This document shows positions 27,065 to 36,492 of a stretch of 64,000 nucleotides of DNA, piece by piece. Both the position numbers and the translations under genes were made by a program. Each line of letters starts with the position of its first letter. Within the stretch, counting starts at the first letter, position 1. The stretch lies in NCBI RefSeq assembly GCF_000010805.1, contig NC_012522.1:1860001-1924000 (forward strand). The letters are read 5' to 3'. Source of the DNA: Rhodococcus opacus B4 (GTDB taxonomy: Bacteria > Actinomycetota > Actinomycetes > Mycobacteriales > Mycobacteriaceae). The notes under the pieces were generated by a model. It was not told where the DNA came from, made no database searches, and worked only from the letters and a program-made list of their open reading frames with translations.

Positions 27065-27125
27065 CGCCGTTCCCACCCCGCGCGCACCGGCCCGGGAACT
27101 ACACTGAATAGGTAAATCGGCCGCG

Positions 27126-27874
27126 GTGGAGGAGTCGGACGAGATGAGTGCGGCCGGCGGGGCCCCCCACCGAGCTCCCGAAGGTCCGCCGCAAACGAAC
27201 TGGCCTGCCGCGTGGGCCTATTCCATCGAGCACCCCGACGCGATCCCGCAGGGCATGAACGATTTCTCGTGCAGGCCGGACGCCGCTCATCCGCGGCCCG
27301 TCGTCCTCGTCAATGGAACATTCGAGAACAGCTATGCCAACTGGGCGATGTACTCCCCCCAGCTGAAAGCCGACGGCTACTGCGTCTTCGGCCTGGACTA
27401 CGGCGGACCGGACGCCGGCCCGTTCCATCAGACGGGTGACATGCGCGTGTCCGCCCGGCAGGTCGGCGATTTCGTCGAGACGGTGCTCGCCGCTACCGGT
27501 GCGGACCGGGTCGATCTCGTCGGCACTCCCAGGGCGGACTCGTGCCGCTGTACTTCATCAACCATCTCGGTGGAGAGTCGAAGATCGGCACCATGATCGG
27601 GGTCGCTCCCGCCACCAACGGCATCAGCGCCTACGGAATGCTGAATTTTCTCGCCGCGCACCGCGAGGCGAAAGACGCTGTCGGAAGCGTAATTCCGGCG
27701 GTCGACGACGGGACGGCAGGCTCCGCGTTCGTCACGGAGACCGGGCAGGGCGGGATGACCCGCCCGGGAGTCGAGTACGCCACCGTCAGTTCGCGATCCG
27801 ATCTCGTCGTGCAACTGCACGAGTCTCAGTGACCACCCGGGCCGAACGTGTCCAACGTCGTCGTTCAAGACGGC
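27126..27874 (+). pseudogene. decayed triacylglycerol lipase/esterase (Lipase_2-like)
   Basis: The first frame (27126 to about 27523) encodes NWPAAWAYSIEHPDAIPQG and VVLVNGTFENSYANWAMYSP, typical of secreted actinobacterial lipases. At VDLVG the frame breaks. Restoring one C near 27523 gives VDLVGHSQGGLVPLYFINHLG, the intact nucleophile elbow, which continues in the other frame through GVAPATNG and GGMTRPGVEYATVSSRSDLVV. A TGA at 27830-27832 then interrupts, but PPGPNVSNVVVQDG continues in frame behind it. There is also no signal peptide. One frameshift at the active site plus one in-frame stop point to a pseudogene rather than a single read error. Confidence 0.8.
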
Positions 27875-27958
27875 CGTGGCTCCCGCCTACCATCCCGTGG
27901 CGCCCCCGCCCTGAAACCGCCCCTGCCCTGAAACCGGTCCTGCCCTGAACCGTTCGCG

Positions 27959-30385
27959 TCACCGAAGCGCGGCGGCGGTCTCGGAGACCGGTGCCGGTTC
28001 CTCGACGGGCGGCTGCAGGACTGCCTCCGCCACCAGGCGATCCACTTCGTCGGTCGTCATGCGCAGCACGTCCTCGCAGATCTCCCGGCTGTGCTGCCCG
28101 GCGACCGGGGCCTGCCGCAACGGCGGATCGGAAATGGCCGAGAAGCGCGCGACGCGGGCTGCCGTGGGCAGCGCCTTGGGCAGCAGGTCGTGATGGGTGA
28201 GCGTGTAGGCGTCGCGGGCCGCCAGGTGCGGGTCGGTGAGCAGTTCGGGAAGTCGCAGCATCATGCCGGCGGGCACTCCGGCTGCCTGCAACGCCGCGAC
28301 CGCCTGTGCGGGAGTCTGCGTCCGCAGCCACTCGTCCAGCACGTCGTCGACGTCGGCGCGATTCCGGATCCGCTCGGCCCGTGTGCGGAATGCCGGAACG
28401 TCCGCCAATTCGGGGCGGCCGATGACTCCGCACAGTTGCACCCAGTCGTCGTCGTCCCGGACCGACACGACGCACCACTCGTCGTCACCCGCGCAGGCGA
28501 ACACCCCGGCAGGCGCAGCGAACGGGTCGGAGTTGCCGGGCGCGGCGACGGTGCCCGGACGCAGCGATTCGGTGACGAGTTGGGCACCGAGCTGGACGAG
28601 CGCGGTATCCGCCTGCGCCACCTCGAGCGCCGCGCCCCGACCCGTGCGGGTCCGCTGGATCAGCGCTGCGAGCACCGCGATCGCCGTGACGTGCGCCGCG
28701 ATGTGGTCGGGGTAGACGGTCGAGCCGTCACAGAGCAGGTCCTCGTTCTCGGGGTACCGCCACAGCGCGGACACACCGCACGCGGCACGCACCAGCGGGC
28801 CGTACCCGAGTCGGTTGTTCCACGGCCCGGTGCTGCCGAACGCGCTGCTCTCGGACACGATGATGCGCGGGTTGAGGGCGGCGAGTTCGTCGTACGACAG
28901 ACCCATCGACGCGAGTGTGCCGGGCTTGAAATTGGCCAGCACCACATCGGCTTCGACGACGAGGCGACGGAACACGTCCCGGCCCCCCGGGCTGCGCAGG
29001 TCCAGACCGAGGCTGCGCTTGTTGCGGTGCCCCCAGGCGACGGACGCGGCCAGCGCCGCACCCCGCTTCGACTGGCGGAGCCCGTCGGGGAACTTGGCGT
29101 TCTCGACCTTGACGACGTCGGCGCCGTAGTCGGCGAACTGCCGGCTGAGTTCGGCGCCGAAGACGATCACGCCCAGGTCGAGGACGCGAAGGCCGTCGAG
29201 GGGGCGAGTGCCCGGCTGCGGGTTCCCGAGCCCCGCACGAGTGGGGTTCTCCCTCGTCGCCGCGGGCACGGCGTCGTGTTCCCCGACCTCGGGCGCCGGG
29301 GTCCTCATTCCGACGCGTGCGCCGTCGATCGACACGTATCCCGTCGGAACGCGGGCGTGCACCCCGGTGGCGATCTCCACGTCCGCGAGTGCACCGGACA
29401 CGTCGAAGTGCTCGGTCGTCAGGACTTCCCCGAGCGAGAGCACACCGCCGACCGGCACTCCCCTGGCCGCACCCTCCGCGACCAGTTGGTCGCGGGTGCG
29501 GGTCGCGAAGAGCGCCTCGATGAGGGGGTGCAGGGCGCCCGCGGCGGCGAAGCGGGCCGGGATGGTGTCGTACTTCGGGTCGGCGAATTCTGCGGGCTCG
29601 CCGAGCCATTCGAACATGCCCCGCCACTGCCGCCTGGCCAGCAGGCAGATCCGTACGTAGCCGTCGGCGCAGGGGAACACCGGATAGAAGTTCGACGCGT
29701 CCGGCCGCCCCCGGGGGAAGTCGTCCGAGCGTCCCGCCGCGGCGGAACCCTGTGTGCCGAATCCGGGGTCGAAGCCGTGGACGAGCGCTTCGAACGCGGA
29801 CAGATCGACAACTTGACCCTGACCGGTCCGGAGGCGGCCGTAGAACGCGAGCAACGCCGACCAGGCCGCGTGCATCCCCACGGTCTCCTCCACCAGGCCG
29901 GCGGGAGGAAGCAGGGGTTCGGCTCCGGGAGCACCCGAGCGGGACAGCACGCCACTCAGTGCGTAGAGCACCTGCTCCGTGGCCACCCAGTCCCGGTACG
30001 GCCCGGTCTGCCCGAACGGCGTGACCGACACGCACACCAGCGCCGGTGCGAGAGCGGAGAGTTCGGCCGCGCCCACCCCCCGTTCGCTCAGCCACCCCGG
30101 CGCGTGCGATTCCACCAGAATGTCGGATTCCGTCGCGAGTTCGCGGAGCCGGTCCCGGCCTGCGGGATCGTCGAGGTCCACGACGATCCCCCGCTTGTTC
30201 GCGTTGCGCAGCGCGAACGGGATGCTGACGCCGTCCACCACCGGTTCGGCGCGGCGTGAGCGCGCACCTCCCGGACCTTCCACCTTCGTCACCTGTGCGC
30301 CGAGGTCGGCGAGGTACCGGCCACACGACTCACCGAGGCCGTCGGTGAGGTCCAGTACGCGGATACCGGTCAGCGGTAGCGTCAT
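27959..30385 (-). CDS. double-domain CoA-transferase, CaiB/BaiF (class III) family
   Basis: An 808-residue fusion of two class III CoA-transferase units. The first begins GIRVLDLTDGLGESCGRYLADLGA, and the second, from about residue 395, GLRVLDLGVIVFGAELSRQFA with the family's KSLGLDLRSP-like element (NKRSLGLDLRSPGGRDVF). Class III enzymes move CoA between acids through an aspartyl-CoA intermediate. The second half keeps an Asp (STVYPDHIAAH) at the expected position, while the first half shows Glu (GLVEETVGM), so one half may be structural only. Single-unit relatives form homodimers; this would be an internal pseudo-dimer. It lies downstream of a 12-bp palindrome at 30401. Confidence 0.88.
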   Translation of the reverse strand: MTLPLTGIRVLDLTDGLGESCGRYLADLGAQVTKVEGPGGARSRRAEPVVDGVSIPFALRNANKRGIVVDLDDPAGRDRLRELATESDILVESHAPGWLSERGVGAAELSALAPALVCVSVTPFGQTGPYRDWVATEQVLYALSGVLSRSGAPGAEPLLPPAGLVEETVGMHAAWSALLAFYGRLRTGQGQVVDLSAFEALVHGFDPGFGTQGSAAAGRSDDFPRGRPDASNFYPVFPCADGYVRICLLARRQWRGMFEWLGEPAEFADPKYDTIPARFAAAGALHPLIEALFATRTRDQLVAEGAARGVPVGGVLSLGEVLTTEHFDVSGALADVEIATGVHARVPTGYVSIDGARVGMRTPAPEVGEHDAVPAATRENPTRAGLGNPQPGTRPLDGLRVLDLGVIVFGAELSRQFADYGADVVKVENAKFPDGLRQSKRGAALAASVAWGHRNKRSLGLDLRSPGGRDVFRRLVVEADVVLANFKPGTLASMGLSYDELAALNPRIIVSESSAFGSTGPWNNRLGYGPLVRAACGVSALWRYPENEDLLCDGSTVYPDHIAAHVTAIAVLAALIQRTRTGRGAALEVAQADTALVQLGAQLVTESLRPGTVAAPGNSDPFAAPAGVFACAGDDEWCVVSVRDDDDWVQLCGVIGRPELADVPAFRTRAERIRNRADVDDVLDEWLRTQTPAQAVAALQAAGVPAGMMLRLPELLTDPHLAARDAYTLTHHDLLPKALPTAARVARFSAISDPPLRQAPVAGQHSREICEDVLRMTTDEVDRLVAEAVLQPPVEEPAPVSETAAALR

Positions 30386-30400
30386 CGCCTGCTCCGTTCG

Positions 30401-30412
30401 ATCAGATCTGAT
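30401..30412. promoter_or_regulatory. 12-bp perfect palindrome upstream of the CoA-transferase
   Basis: ATCAGATCTGAT, 16 bases before the CoA-transferase start and within the 49-base gap after the ALDH gene. It differs from the nine-copy operator. It may bind a GntR/FadR-like or other regulator. Confidence 0.4.
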
Positions 30413-30434
30413 AGTCGATGAAAAGCGTTTGTGT

Positions 30435-31886
<1,452 letters not shown>

Positions 31887-31914
31887 GTCGATCCTTCTCA
31901 CAGAGTCGGTGGTG

Positions 31915-33099
31915 CTACAGCACGTCTTCGTGGGCGAAGAGCGTCGAACTGACGAGCGGCGCCATCGGACCGCCGATGAACAGCGACGTCTTGGCGTGCG
32001 CCACCGGATTGGTGGACGTGCCCCGGATCTGCCGCACCGCCTCGACCGCGAGGCCCATTCCGTTGACGAACGAGTCGGCGATGTTGCCGCCGCTCGTGTT
32101 CACGGGGAGCTTGCCCACGCCCGCGGTGAGGTTGTCGACGGTGAGGACCTCGCCGGCGGCGGGACCGGACGGTGCCAGGCCGTGGTCGATGAGCGCGGCG
32201 ACGGCGGGCCCGCTGAAGTTCTCGTACACCTGGACGACGTCGACGTCGTCGGGCCCGAGGCCGGCGGCGGCCCAGAGCCGGTCCGCGACGCCCGGACGCC
32301 CGGCGGCGCCCGCGAAACCCGCTGTCGCGTACTGGTCGTCGTTGTCGATGAGTGAGGAGTAGCCGCCCGGTGCGCCCTGGGCTCCCGCAAGAACGTACGC
32401 GGGATCCGGTCGCAGCGACTTCGCACGCGCGGCGGAGACCAGCACCAGCGCAACGGCGCCGTCGCTCTCCCGCGAGCAGTCGTACAGGTGGAACGGCTCG
32501 GTGATCAGCCGGGACGACTCGTACGTCGCCTCGTCGAGCGGCTTGCCGTAGCCCTGCGCGGTCGGGTTGTTCTGGGCGTGCCGGTACGCCGCGAGCACGA
32601 GTGCCCGCATCGTCTCCCGCGGCACCCCGTCGTGCTCGAGCAGTCGCTGTGTCCGCAATGCGCAGACCTGGGCGGGCGAGCCGACGCCGTGCGCGAGGAA
32701 GTGCGGACCGTAGTGGTATTTCGCATATCCGAGCCGTCCGGTGTCCGCCTGCGCCATGGCGCGGTAGACGACGACGCACTCGGCCTGCCCCGCCGCGATC
32801 GCAACGGCGGCGTTGTTGACCGCGGCGGCGACCGTCCCGCCGCCGCCGCCCCACATCATGTTCGACCACCGGACGTCGTCGACGCCCAGGGCACCGCCGA
32901 TCACGGCGCCGTCGTGCCCACCGCCCGCGTACGACACGAACCCGTCCAGCTCGCGCGGCGAGATGCCGGCGTCCGAGCACGCGGCGAGGATGGCCTCGAG
33001 GGTCAGCCTCAGCTCACCCGCGGGCGCTTCGCCGCGGCGGTAGTGGAGTTCGGACACGCCGACCACGGCGGCCGCTCCACGCATGGCGAGTGCACTCAT
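31915..33099 (-). CDS. thiolase-fold lipid-transfer protein, Ltp2-like probable aldolase
   Basis: A 394-residue thiolase-fold protein of the SCP-x/Ltp group. The position of the nucleophilic Cys of true thiolases is replaced: the loop reads WSNMMWGGGGGTVAAAVNN (residues 79-96). The distal signatures VQVYENFSGPAVAALIDHG and TSGGNIADSFVNG remain. Steroid side-chain aldolases Ltp2 and Ltp4 have the same loss and work in complex with a DUF35 protein, which is exactly the next upstream gene here (4-base overlap). The likely reaction is retro-aldol release of acetyl- or propionyl-CoA from a beta-hydroxyacyl-CoA. Confidence 0.88.
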   Translation of the reverse strand: MSALAMRGAAAVVGVSELHYRRGEAPAGELRLTLEAILAACSDAGISPRELDGFVSYAGGGHDGAVIGGALGVDDVRWSNMMWGGGGGTVAAAVNNAAVAIAAGQAECVVVYRAMAQADTGRLGYAKYHYGPHFLAHGVGSPAQVCALRTQRLLEHDGVPRETMRALVLAAYRHAQNNPTAQGYGKPLDEATYESSRLITEPFHLYDCSRESDGAVALVLVSAARAKSLRPDPAYVLAGAQGAPGGYSSLIDNDDQYATAGFAGAAGRPGVADRLWAAAGLGPDDVDVVQVYENFSGPAVAALIDHGLAPSGPAAGEVLTVDNLTAGVGKLPVNTSGGNIADSFVNGMGLAVEAVRQIRGTSTNPVAHAKTSLFIGGPMAPLVSSTLFAHEDVL

Positions 33100-33527
33100 G
33101 CCTGCGCTCCTTCCGTGGATCGACGCCAGCGCAGCAGCGGCCAGGTCGCGCCTTCGTCGTGTTCGATGTGCCCGACGACCGGGTCGCCGATGCGGATGGC
33201 GTCGGTGTCGTCGCCGGTGAGGATTCCGAGTACCCGGCGGTGCCCGGCCCCGGGAAGTTCCACGAGCACCGTCACGTACGGGACCTGGTCGGCCAGTTCG
33301 GTGATGAACGGGTACCAGCTACGCGACCAGCTGTACACGGTCCCGGCGGGCGTCACGGACTCCCAGTTCGGGTCGAGGGTGTGGCAGGATCCGCAGACCC
33401 ATTGCGGTCCCCAGATCCAGGTCTTACAGTTGCCGCACCGTTGGAGGCGCAGCTCACCCTCGGTGAGACCGTCCCAATAGGGTTGGTCGAGGCCGTCGGC
33501 GGACGGTCCCCACGGTTCGTCCGTCAT
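33096..33527 (-). CDS. DUF35 OB-fold/zinc-ribbon protein, partner of the Ltp2-like protein
   Basis: A 143-residue protein with an N-terminal rubredoxin-like zinc ribbon (CGNC and CGSC near residues 31-47) and a C-terminal OB fold (GTVYSWSRSW, VTVLVELP). In characterised pairs the DUF35 subunit binds the CoA part and is needed for activity of the thiolase-fold aldolase. It overlaps its neighbours by 4 bases on both sides, which suggests translational coupling and a stable complex with the 31915 product. Confidence 0.9.
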   Translation of the reverse strand: MTDEPWGPSADGLDQPYWDGLTEGELRLQRCGNCKTWIWGPQWVCGSCHTLDPNWESVTPAGTVYSWSRSWYPFITELADQVPYVTVLVELPGAGHRRVLGILTGDDTDAIRIGDPVVGHIEHDEGATWPLLRWRRSTEGAQA

Positions 33528-33841
33528 GCGGGCTGCCCTTCGTCCGCGGGGAAGTTCTCGAGCGCCGCGGCCAGCCAGCGGCCGTCGTGGCGCTCCCAGA
33601 TCGAGCGCAGGCCGATGACGCCCTTCGGCGTCGTGTACACCGTCTCGCCGATGCGCCGGTCACCGTCGGCCCGGACATCTTTGATCTCGAACCCGTCGAC
33701 GTCGCCGCGCGGAACGGTGACGCCGTCGAATACGGCGGGCAGATTCTCCTGCACCATGTCGGCCAGGGCGGCTTTCATGTCTCCGGACACCACGTATCCG
33801 ACGTGTCGCTCGTACAGTTCGCGGAAGTCTTCGACAGACAT
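33524..33841 (-). CDS. NTF2/SnoaL-like small protein
   Basis: A 105-residue protein with an N-terminal helix (SVEDFRELYERHVGYVVSGD) and a C-terminal strand pair (GLRSIWERHDGRWLAAALENFP), the pattern of NTF2-like/SnoaL cone folds. Such proteins serve as small hydratases, isomerases or binding proteins in catabolic operons. ATG 33841 follows AAAGGAG. It is first in the operon with DUF35, Ltp2-like and ALDH genes and follows operator copy 6 by 57 bases. A role on the CoA substrate before cleavage, for example hydration, is possible. Confidence 0.72.
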   Translation of the reverse strand: MSVEDFRELYERHVGYVVSGDMKAALADMVQENLPAVFDGVTVPRGDVDGFEIKDVRADGDRRIGETVYTTPKGVIGLRSIWERHDGRWLAAALENFPADEGQPA

Positions 33842-33897
33842 TCGAACTCCTTTCCTCCGTGAGGCCCTCACGCCTCACGGCGGACGCTCTCACTGCC

Positions 33898-33920
33898 AAT
33901 ACCTTATGTCGTTAGGTAAA
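33898..33920. promoter_or_regulatory. regulon operator copy 6
   Basis: AATACCTT-N7-TAGGTAAA in the 85-base gap between the thiolase-like gene end and the SnoaL gene start. It is placed to control the SnoaL-DUF35-Ltp2-ALDH operon. Confidence 0.6.
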
Positions 33921-33926
33921 CCCGCG

Positions 33927-35414
33927 TCAATCGTCGGCGAACCGGAACGTGCCGTCGGCCGCGACGGCCGCCGTGTCCCGCGCGACGTCGGCGCTGATCA
34001 ACCGGGTCAGCGCGTCCACCTCCGTCGTCGCGGCCAGTGTGCGTTCGCCGGTGCCGGTCCGCACCGCGACGAAGCCGCGCTCCGGGGCGCCGTCCCGGCC
34101 GTGCACCACCGTCCAGGACTCGATCGAGCCGGATCCCTCATAGCTCGTGAGCGCTCGCGTGGCCGGCTGCGCATCGACCTCGGTCTGAACGTCCTGACGC
34201 CGGAAACCGCTGCGCGGCGGCTCGGTCCGATACACACCGAACGCATGCTTGGTGAGATAACCGCCGTTCGCCGTGATCAGCCCGTACGTTCCCGGCGCCT
34301 CGCGCAGCCGGGTCGCGAGCGTGGCGATCGCGTGCGTGCTGTAGTTGTTCCACGGACCACCCGCGAAGGTGAGGCCGCCGGTGAGCGTCAGCGGCCGGCC
34401 GGGATCGTCGAGGGGCAGACCCAACTCGGCCGCCGCGACCTGGACGGCCGACGGGAAGCACGAATACACGTCCACGTGCGCGACGTCGTCCCGCCCGATT
34501 CCCGACAGTTCCAGCGCACGGGCCCCGGCGATCCGGATGGCCGGCGACCGGTCGAGCGCCTCCCGCTCGGAGATGTCGTACGTGTCGTGCGCCTCGGTGC
34601 CCGCCTGCGGGTAGACCCAGGTGTCGCGGGCGATCCCGAGGCGGGTGGCGACCTCGACCGAGCAGAGCAGCAGTGCGGCGCCCTGCTCGACCATGTTGTT
34701 GGAGTTCAACAGCTTGGTGTACGGCCGGCTGATCCACCGATTGTCCTCGGACGGCGTGACGATCTCCTCGGCCGTGTATTCACGACCGGACCAGGCGTGC
34801 GGGTTCGTCGACGCCACCTTGCTGAACCCCGACCAGAGGGCGCCGATCGCCGCGCGGTGATCGTCCACCGACCGTCCCGCCGAGATCCGGAGTGCCTGTT
34901 CGAAGAGCGGGTACACGTACGCCGGCCGGTCGAGGCCGATCCTGGCCTGACCGTCGAAGACCATCGGAACCTCGGGAACCAGGATCTCGGCGGAGGGAAC
35001 CGACTCGTCCTGAACCGTCCACTCCGGGCGAATGCCCTGAGACCGCAGCTTCATTCGGGTCCGCCACGACTCGGCGCCGCCCACCAGGACCACGTCGGCC
35101 CGGCCCGCCGCGATGTCCTCGGCGGCCTGGTTGACGAGAACCTGCGGTCCGCTGCCGCCGCTGCCGGTGTACCCGGTGTGCCGGACGGCCGCGCCGATGC
35201 GTTCGCCGACCAGGGCGCCCGGGTCCCGGTACCGCCACGACAGCATGCCGATCAGCCGGACGGAGTCGACGAGTCCGAGCAGACGCGACGATCCCGCCTC
35301 GGCGGCGGCCGCACGGGCCGCCGCGACGATGAGGTCGACGGGTTCCACTCCCCCGCTCCGCTCGTTGATCTGCCCGCCTCCGACGAGGATCGGGGTGCGC
35401 GGATCGAGTGTCAT
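33927..35414 (-). CDS. thiolase-fold protein, acetyl-CoA acetyltransferase-like without the nucleophilic Cys
   Basis: A 495-residue thiolase-fold protein starting TPILVGGGQINER. The loop that carries Cys in thiolases reads YTGSGGSGPQVLVNQAAEDI, with no Cys, followed by RADVVLVGGAES. Later come HVDVYSCFPSAVQVAAAELGL and GGLTFAGGPWNNYSTHAIAT, matching the long Rv1627c-like branch of lipid-transfer thiolases, with an extra C-terminal domain of about 100 residues. It is probably a CoA-ester lyase or binding subunit rather than a classical thiolase. ATG 35414 overlaps the stop of the luciferase-like gene. Confidence 0.82.
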   Translation of the reverse strand: MTLDPRTPILVGGGQINERSGGVEPVDLIVAAARAAAAEAGSSRLLGLVDSVRLIGMLSWRYRDPGALVGERIGAAVRHTGYTGSGGSGPQVLVNQAAEDIAAGRADVVLVGGAESWRTRMKLRSQGIRPEWTVQDESVPSAEILVPEVPMVFDGQARIGLDRPAYVYPLFEQALRISAGRSVDDHRAAIGALWSGFSKVASTNPHAWSGREYTAEEIVTPSEDNRWISRPYTKLLNSNNMVEQGAALLLCSVEVATRLGIARDTWVYPQAGTEAHDTYDISEREALDRSPAIRIAGARALELSGIGRDDVAHVDVYSCFPSAVQVAAAELGLPLDDPGRPLTLTGGLTFAGGPWNNYSTHAIATLATRLREAPGTYGLITANGGYLTKHAFGVYRTEPPRSGFRRQDVQTEVDAQPATRALTSYEGSGSIESWTVVHGRDGAPERGFVAVRTGTGERTLAATTEVDALTRLISADVARDTAAVAADGTFRFADD

Positions 35415-36448
35415 GACATCACCGCCTCGAGGATGCGTTCCCGGTTCTCGGGCCTGGGCCAGCCGCCGAGGATCAGCGTCGTCAGGCAGGTGGGCTTCCA
35501 GCGGTTCACGATGTCCTCGCAGATCTTGTCGGCGGGCCCGACCAGCGCGACGTCCTCGACCATCTCGGTCGGGACCGCCTGCGCGGCGAGATCGGGCCGA
35601 CCGCGCAGATACAGATCCTGGATCTCGGCGCAGGCATCGGCCCAGCCCATGCGGGTGAACACGTCGTTGTGGAAATTGGCGCCTTTCGCGCCCATTCCGC
35701 CGGCATACAACGCGACGACGGGTTTGATCTTGGCCGCCGCCTTTTCCACGTCGTCGTTCTCGATCAGCCAGCACACGTTGGCGATCTCGAAATCCGACGG
35801 CGTTCGGCGTGCCCCGTCACGGGCGAACCCCTCGGCCAGGGCGGCGCGGTAGAACTCGTCGCTCTTGGGCGAGAACCACAGTGGGGTCCAGCCGTCCGCG
35901 ATCTCCGCGGCGAGCGCGACGTTCTTCGGTCCCTCGGCTCCGAGGTACACCGGGATGTCCTCGCGCAGCGGGTGAACGATCGACTTCAACGGCTTTCCGA
36001 GACCACTGCCACCGTCCAGCGGGAGCTGGTAGTGCCGTCCCTGATAAGTCACCGGCTTCTCCCGGGCCCACACCGCACGCATGATCTCGACGTACTCACG
36101 GGTCCGCTCGAGCGGGCGCGGATACGGTTGCCCGTACCAGCCCTCGACCACCTGCGGGCCCGAGGCGCCGATACCGACGATCACCCGGCCCCCGCTGAGG
36201 TGGTCGACCGTCTGCGCCGCCATCGCCAGCGCGGTCGGCGTCCGGGCCGACATCTGACAGACCGCGGTCCCGAGCTTGATGGTGGAGGTGCGCGATCCCC
36301 ACCAGGCGAGCGGCGTCAGCGCGTCCGACCCGTAGGTTTCCGCCGTCCAGAAGCTGTCCACGCCGAGCGCCTCGGCTTCGGCGAGCATCCGTTCGACGTT
36401 GCGCGGCGGACCGGAGCCCCAATAACCCGCGGCGATACCGACCTTCAC
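35411..36448 (-). CDS. LLM-class (luciferase-like) F420- or flavin-dependent oxidoreductase
   Basis: A 345-residue TIM-barrel enzyme with VDSFWTAETYGSDALTPLAW, LGTAVCQMSARTPTALAMAA and DHLSGGRVIVGIGASGPQVVEGWYGQ, the signatures of actinobacterial F420-dependent LLM oxidoreductases. The GGMGAKGANFHNDV segment near residue 260 fits the MSMEG_2256/Rv3079c-like group. It would oxidise or reduce a pathway intermediate using F420 or a reduced flavin. The start is GTG 36448, where the first beta strand (VKVGIAAGYWG) begins, with a purine-rich site upstream. It is the middle gene of crotonase-LLM-thiolase. Confidence 0.88.
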   Translation of the reverse strand: MKVGIAAGYWGSGPPRNVERMLAEAEALGVDSFWTAETYGSDALTPLAWWGSRTSTIKLGTAVCQMSARTPTALAMAAQTVDHLSGGRVIVGIGASGPQVVEGWYGQPYPRPLERTREYVEIMRAVWAREKPVTYQGRHYQLPLDGGSGLGKPLKSIVHPLREDIPVYLGAEGPKNVALAAEIADGWTPLWFSPKSDEFYRAALAEGFARDGARRTPSDFEIANVCWLIENDDVEKAAAKIKPVVALYAGGMGAKGANFHNDVFTRMGWADACAEIQDLYLRGRPDLAAQAVPTEMVEDVALVGPADKICEDIVNRWKPTCLTTLILGGWPRPENRERILEAVMS

Positions 36449-36492
36449 CGTCGACCCCCGTCCCTGTCTCGATTCGTCACAGCTGTCGTCTT

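Noticed and set aside
28091-30259. 722-codon open frame opposite the CoA-transferase
   Set aside because: Shadow of a strongly coding frame; no recognisable protein features.
33090-35852. 920-codon open frame on the plus strand
   Set aside because: It runs antisense to the DUF35, SnoaL and thiolase-like genes, which have clear motifs and ribosome sites; its composition is low-complexity.
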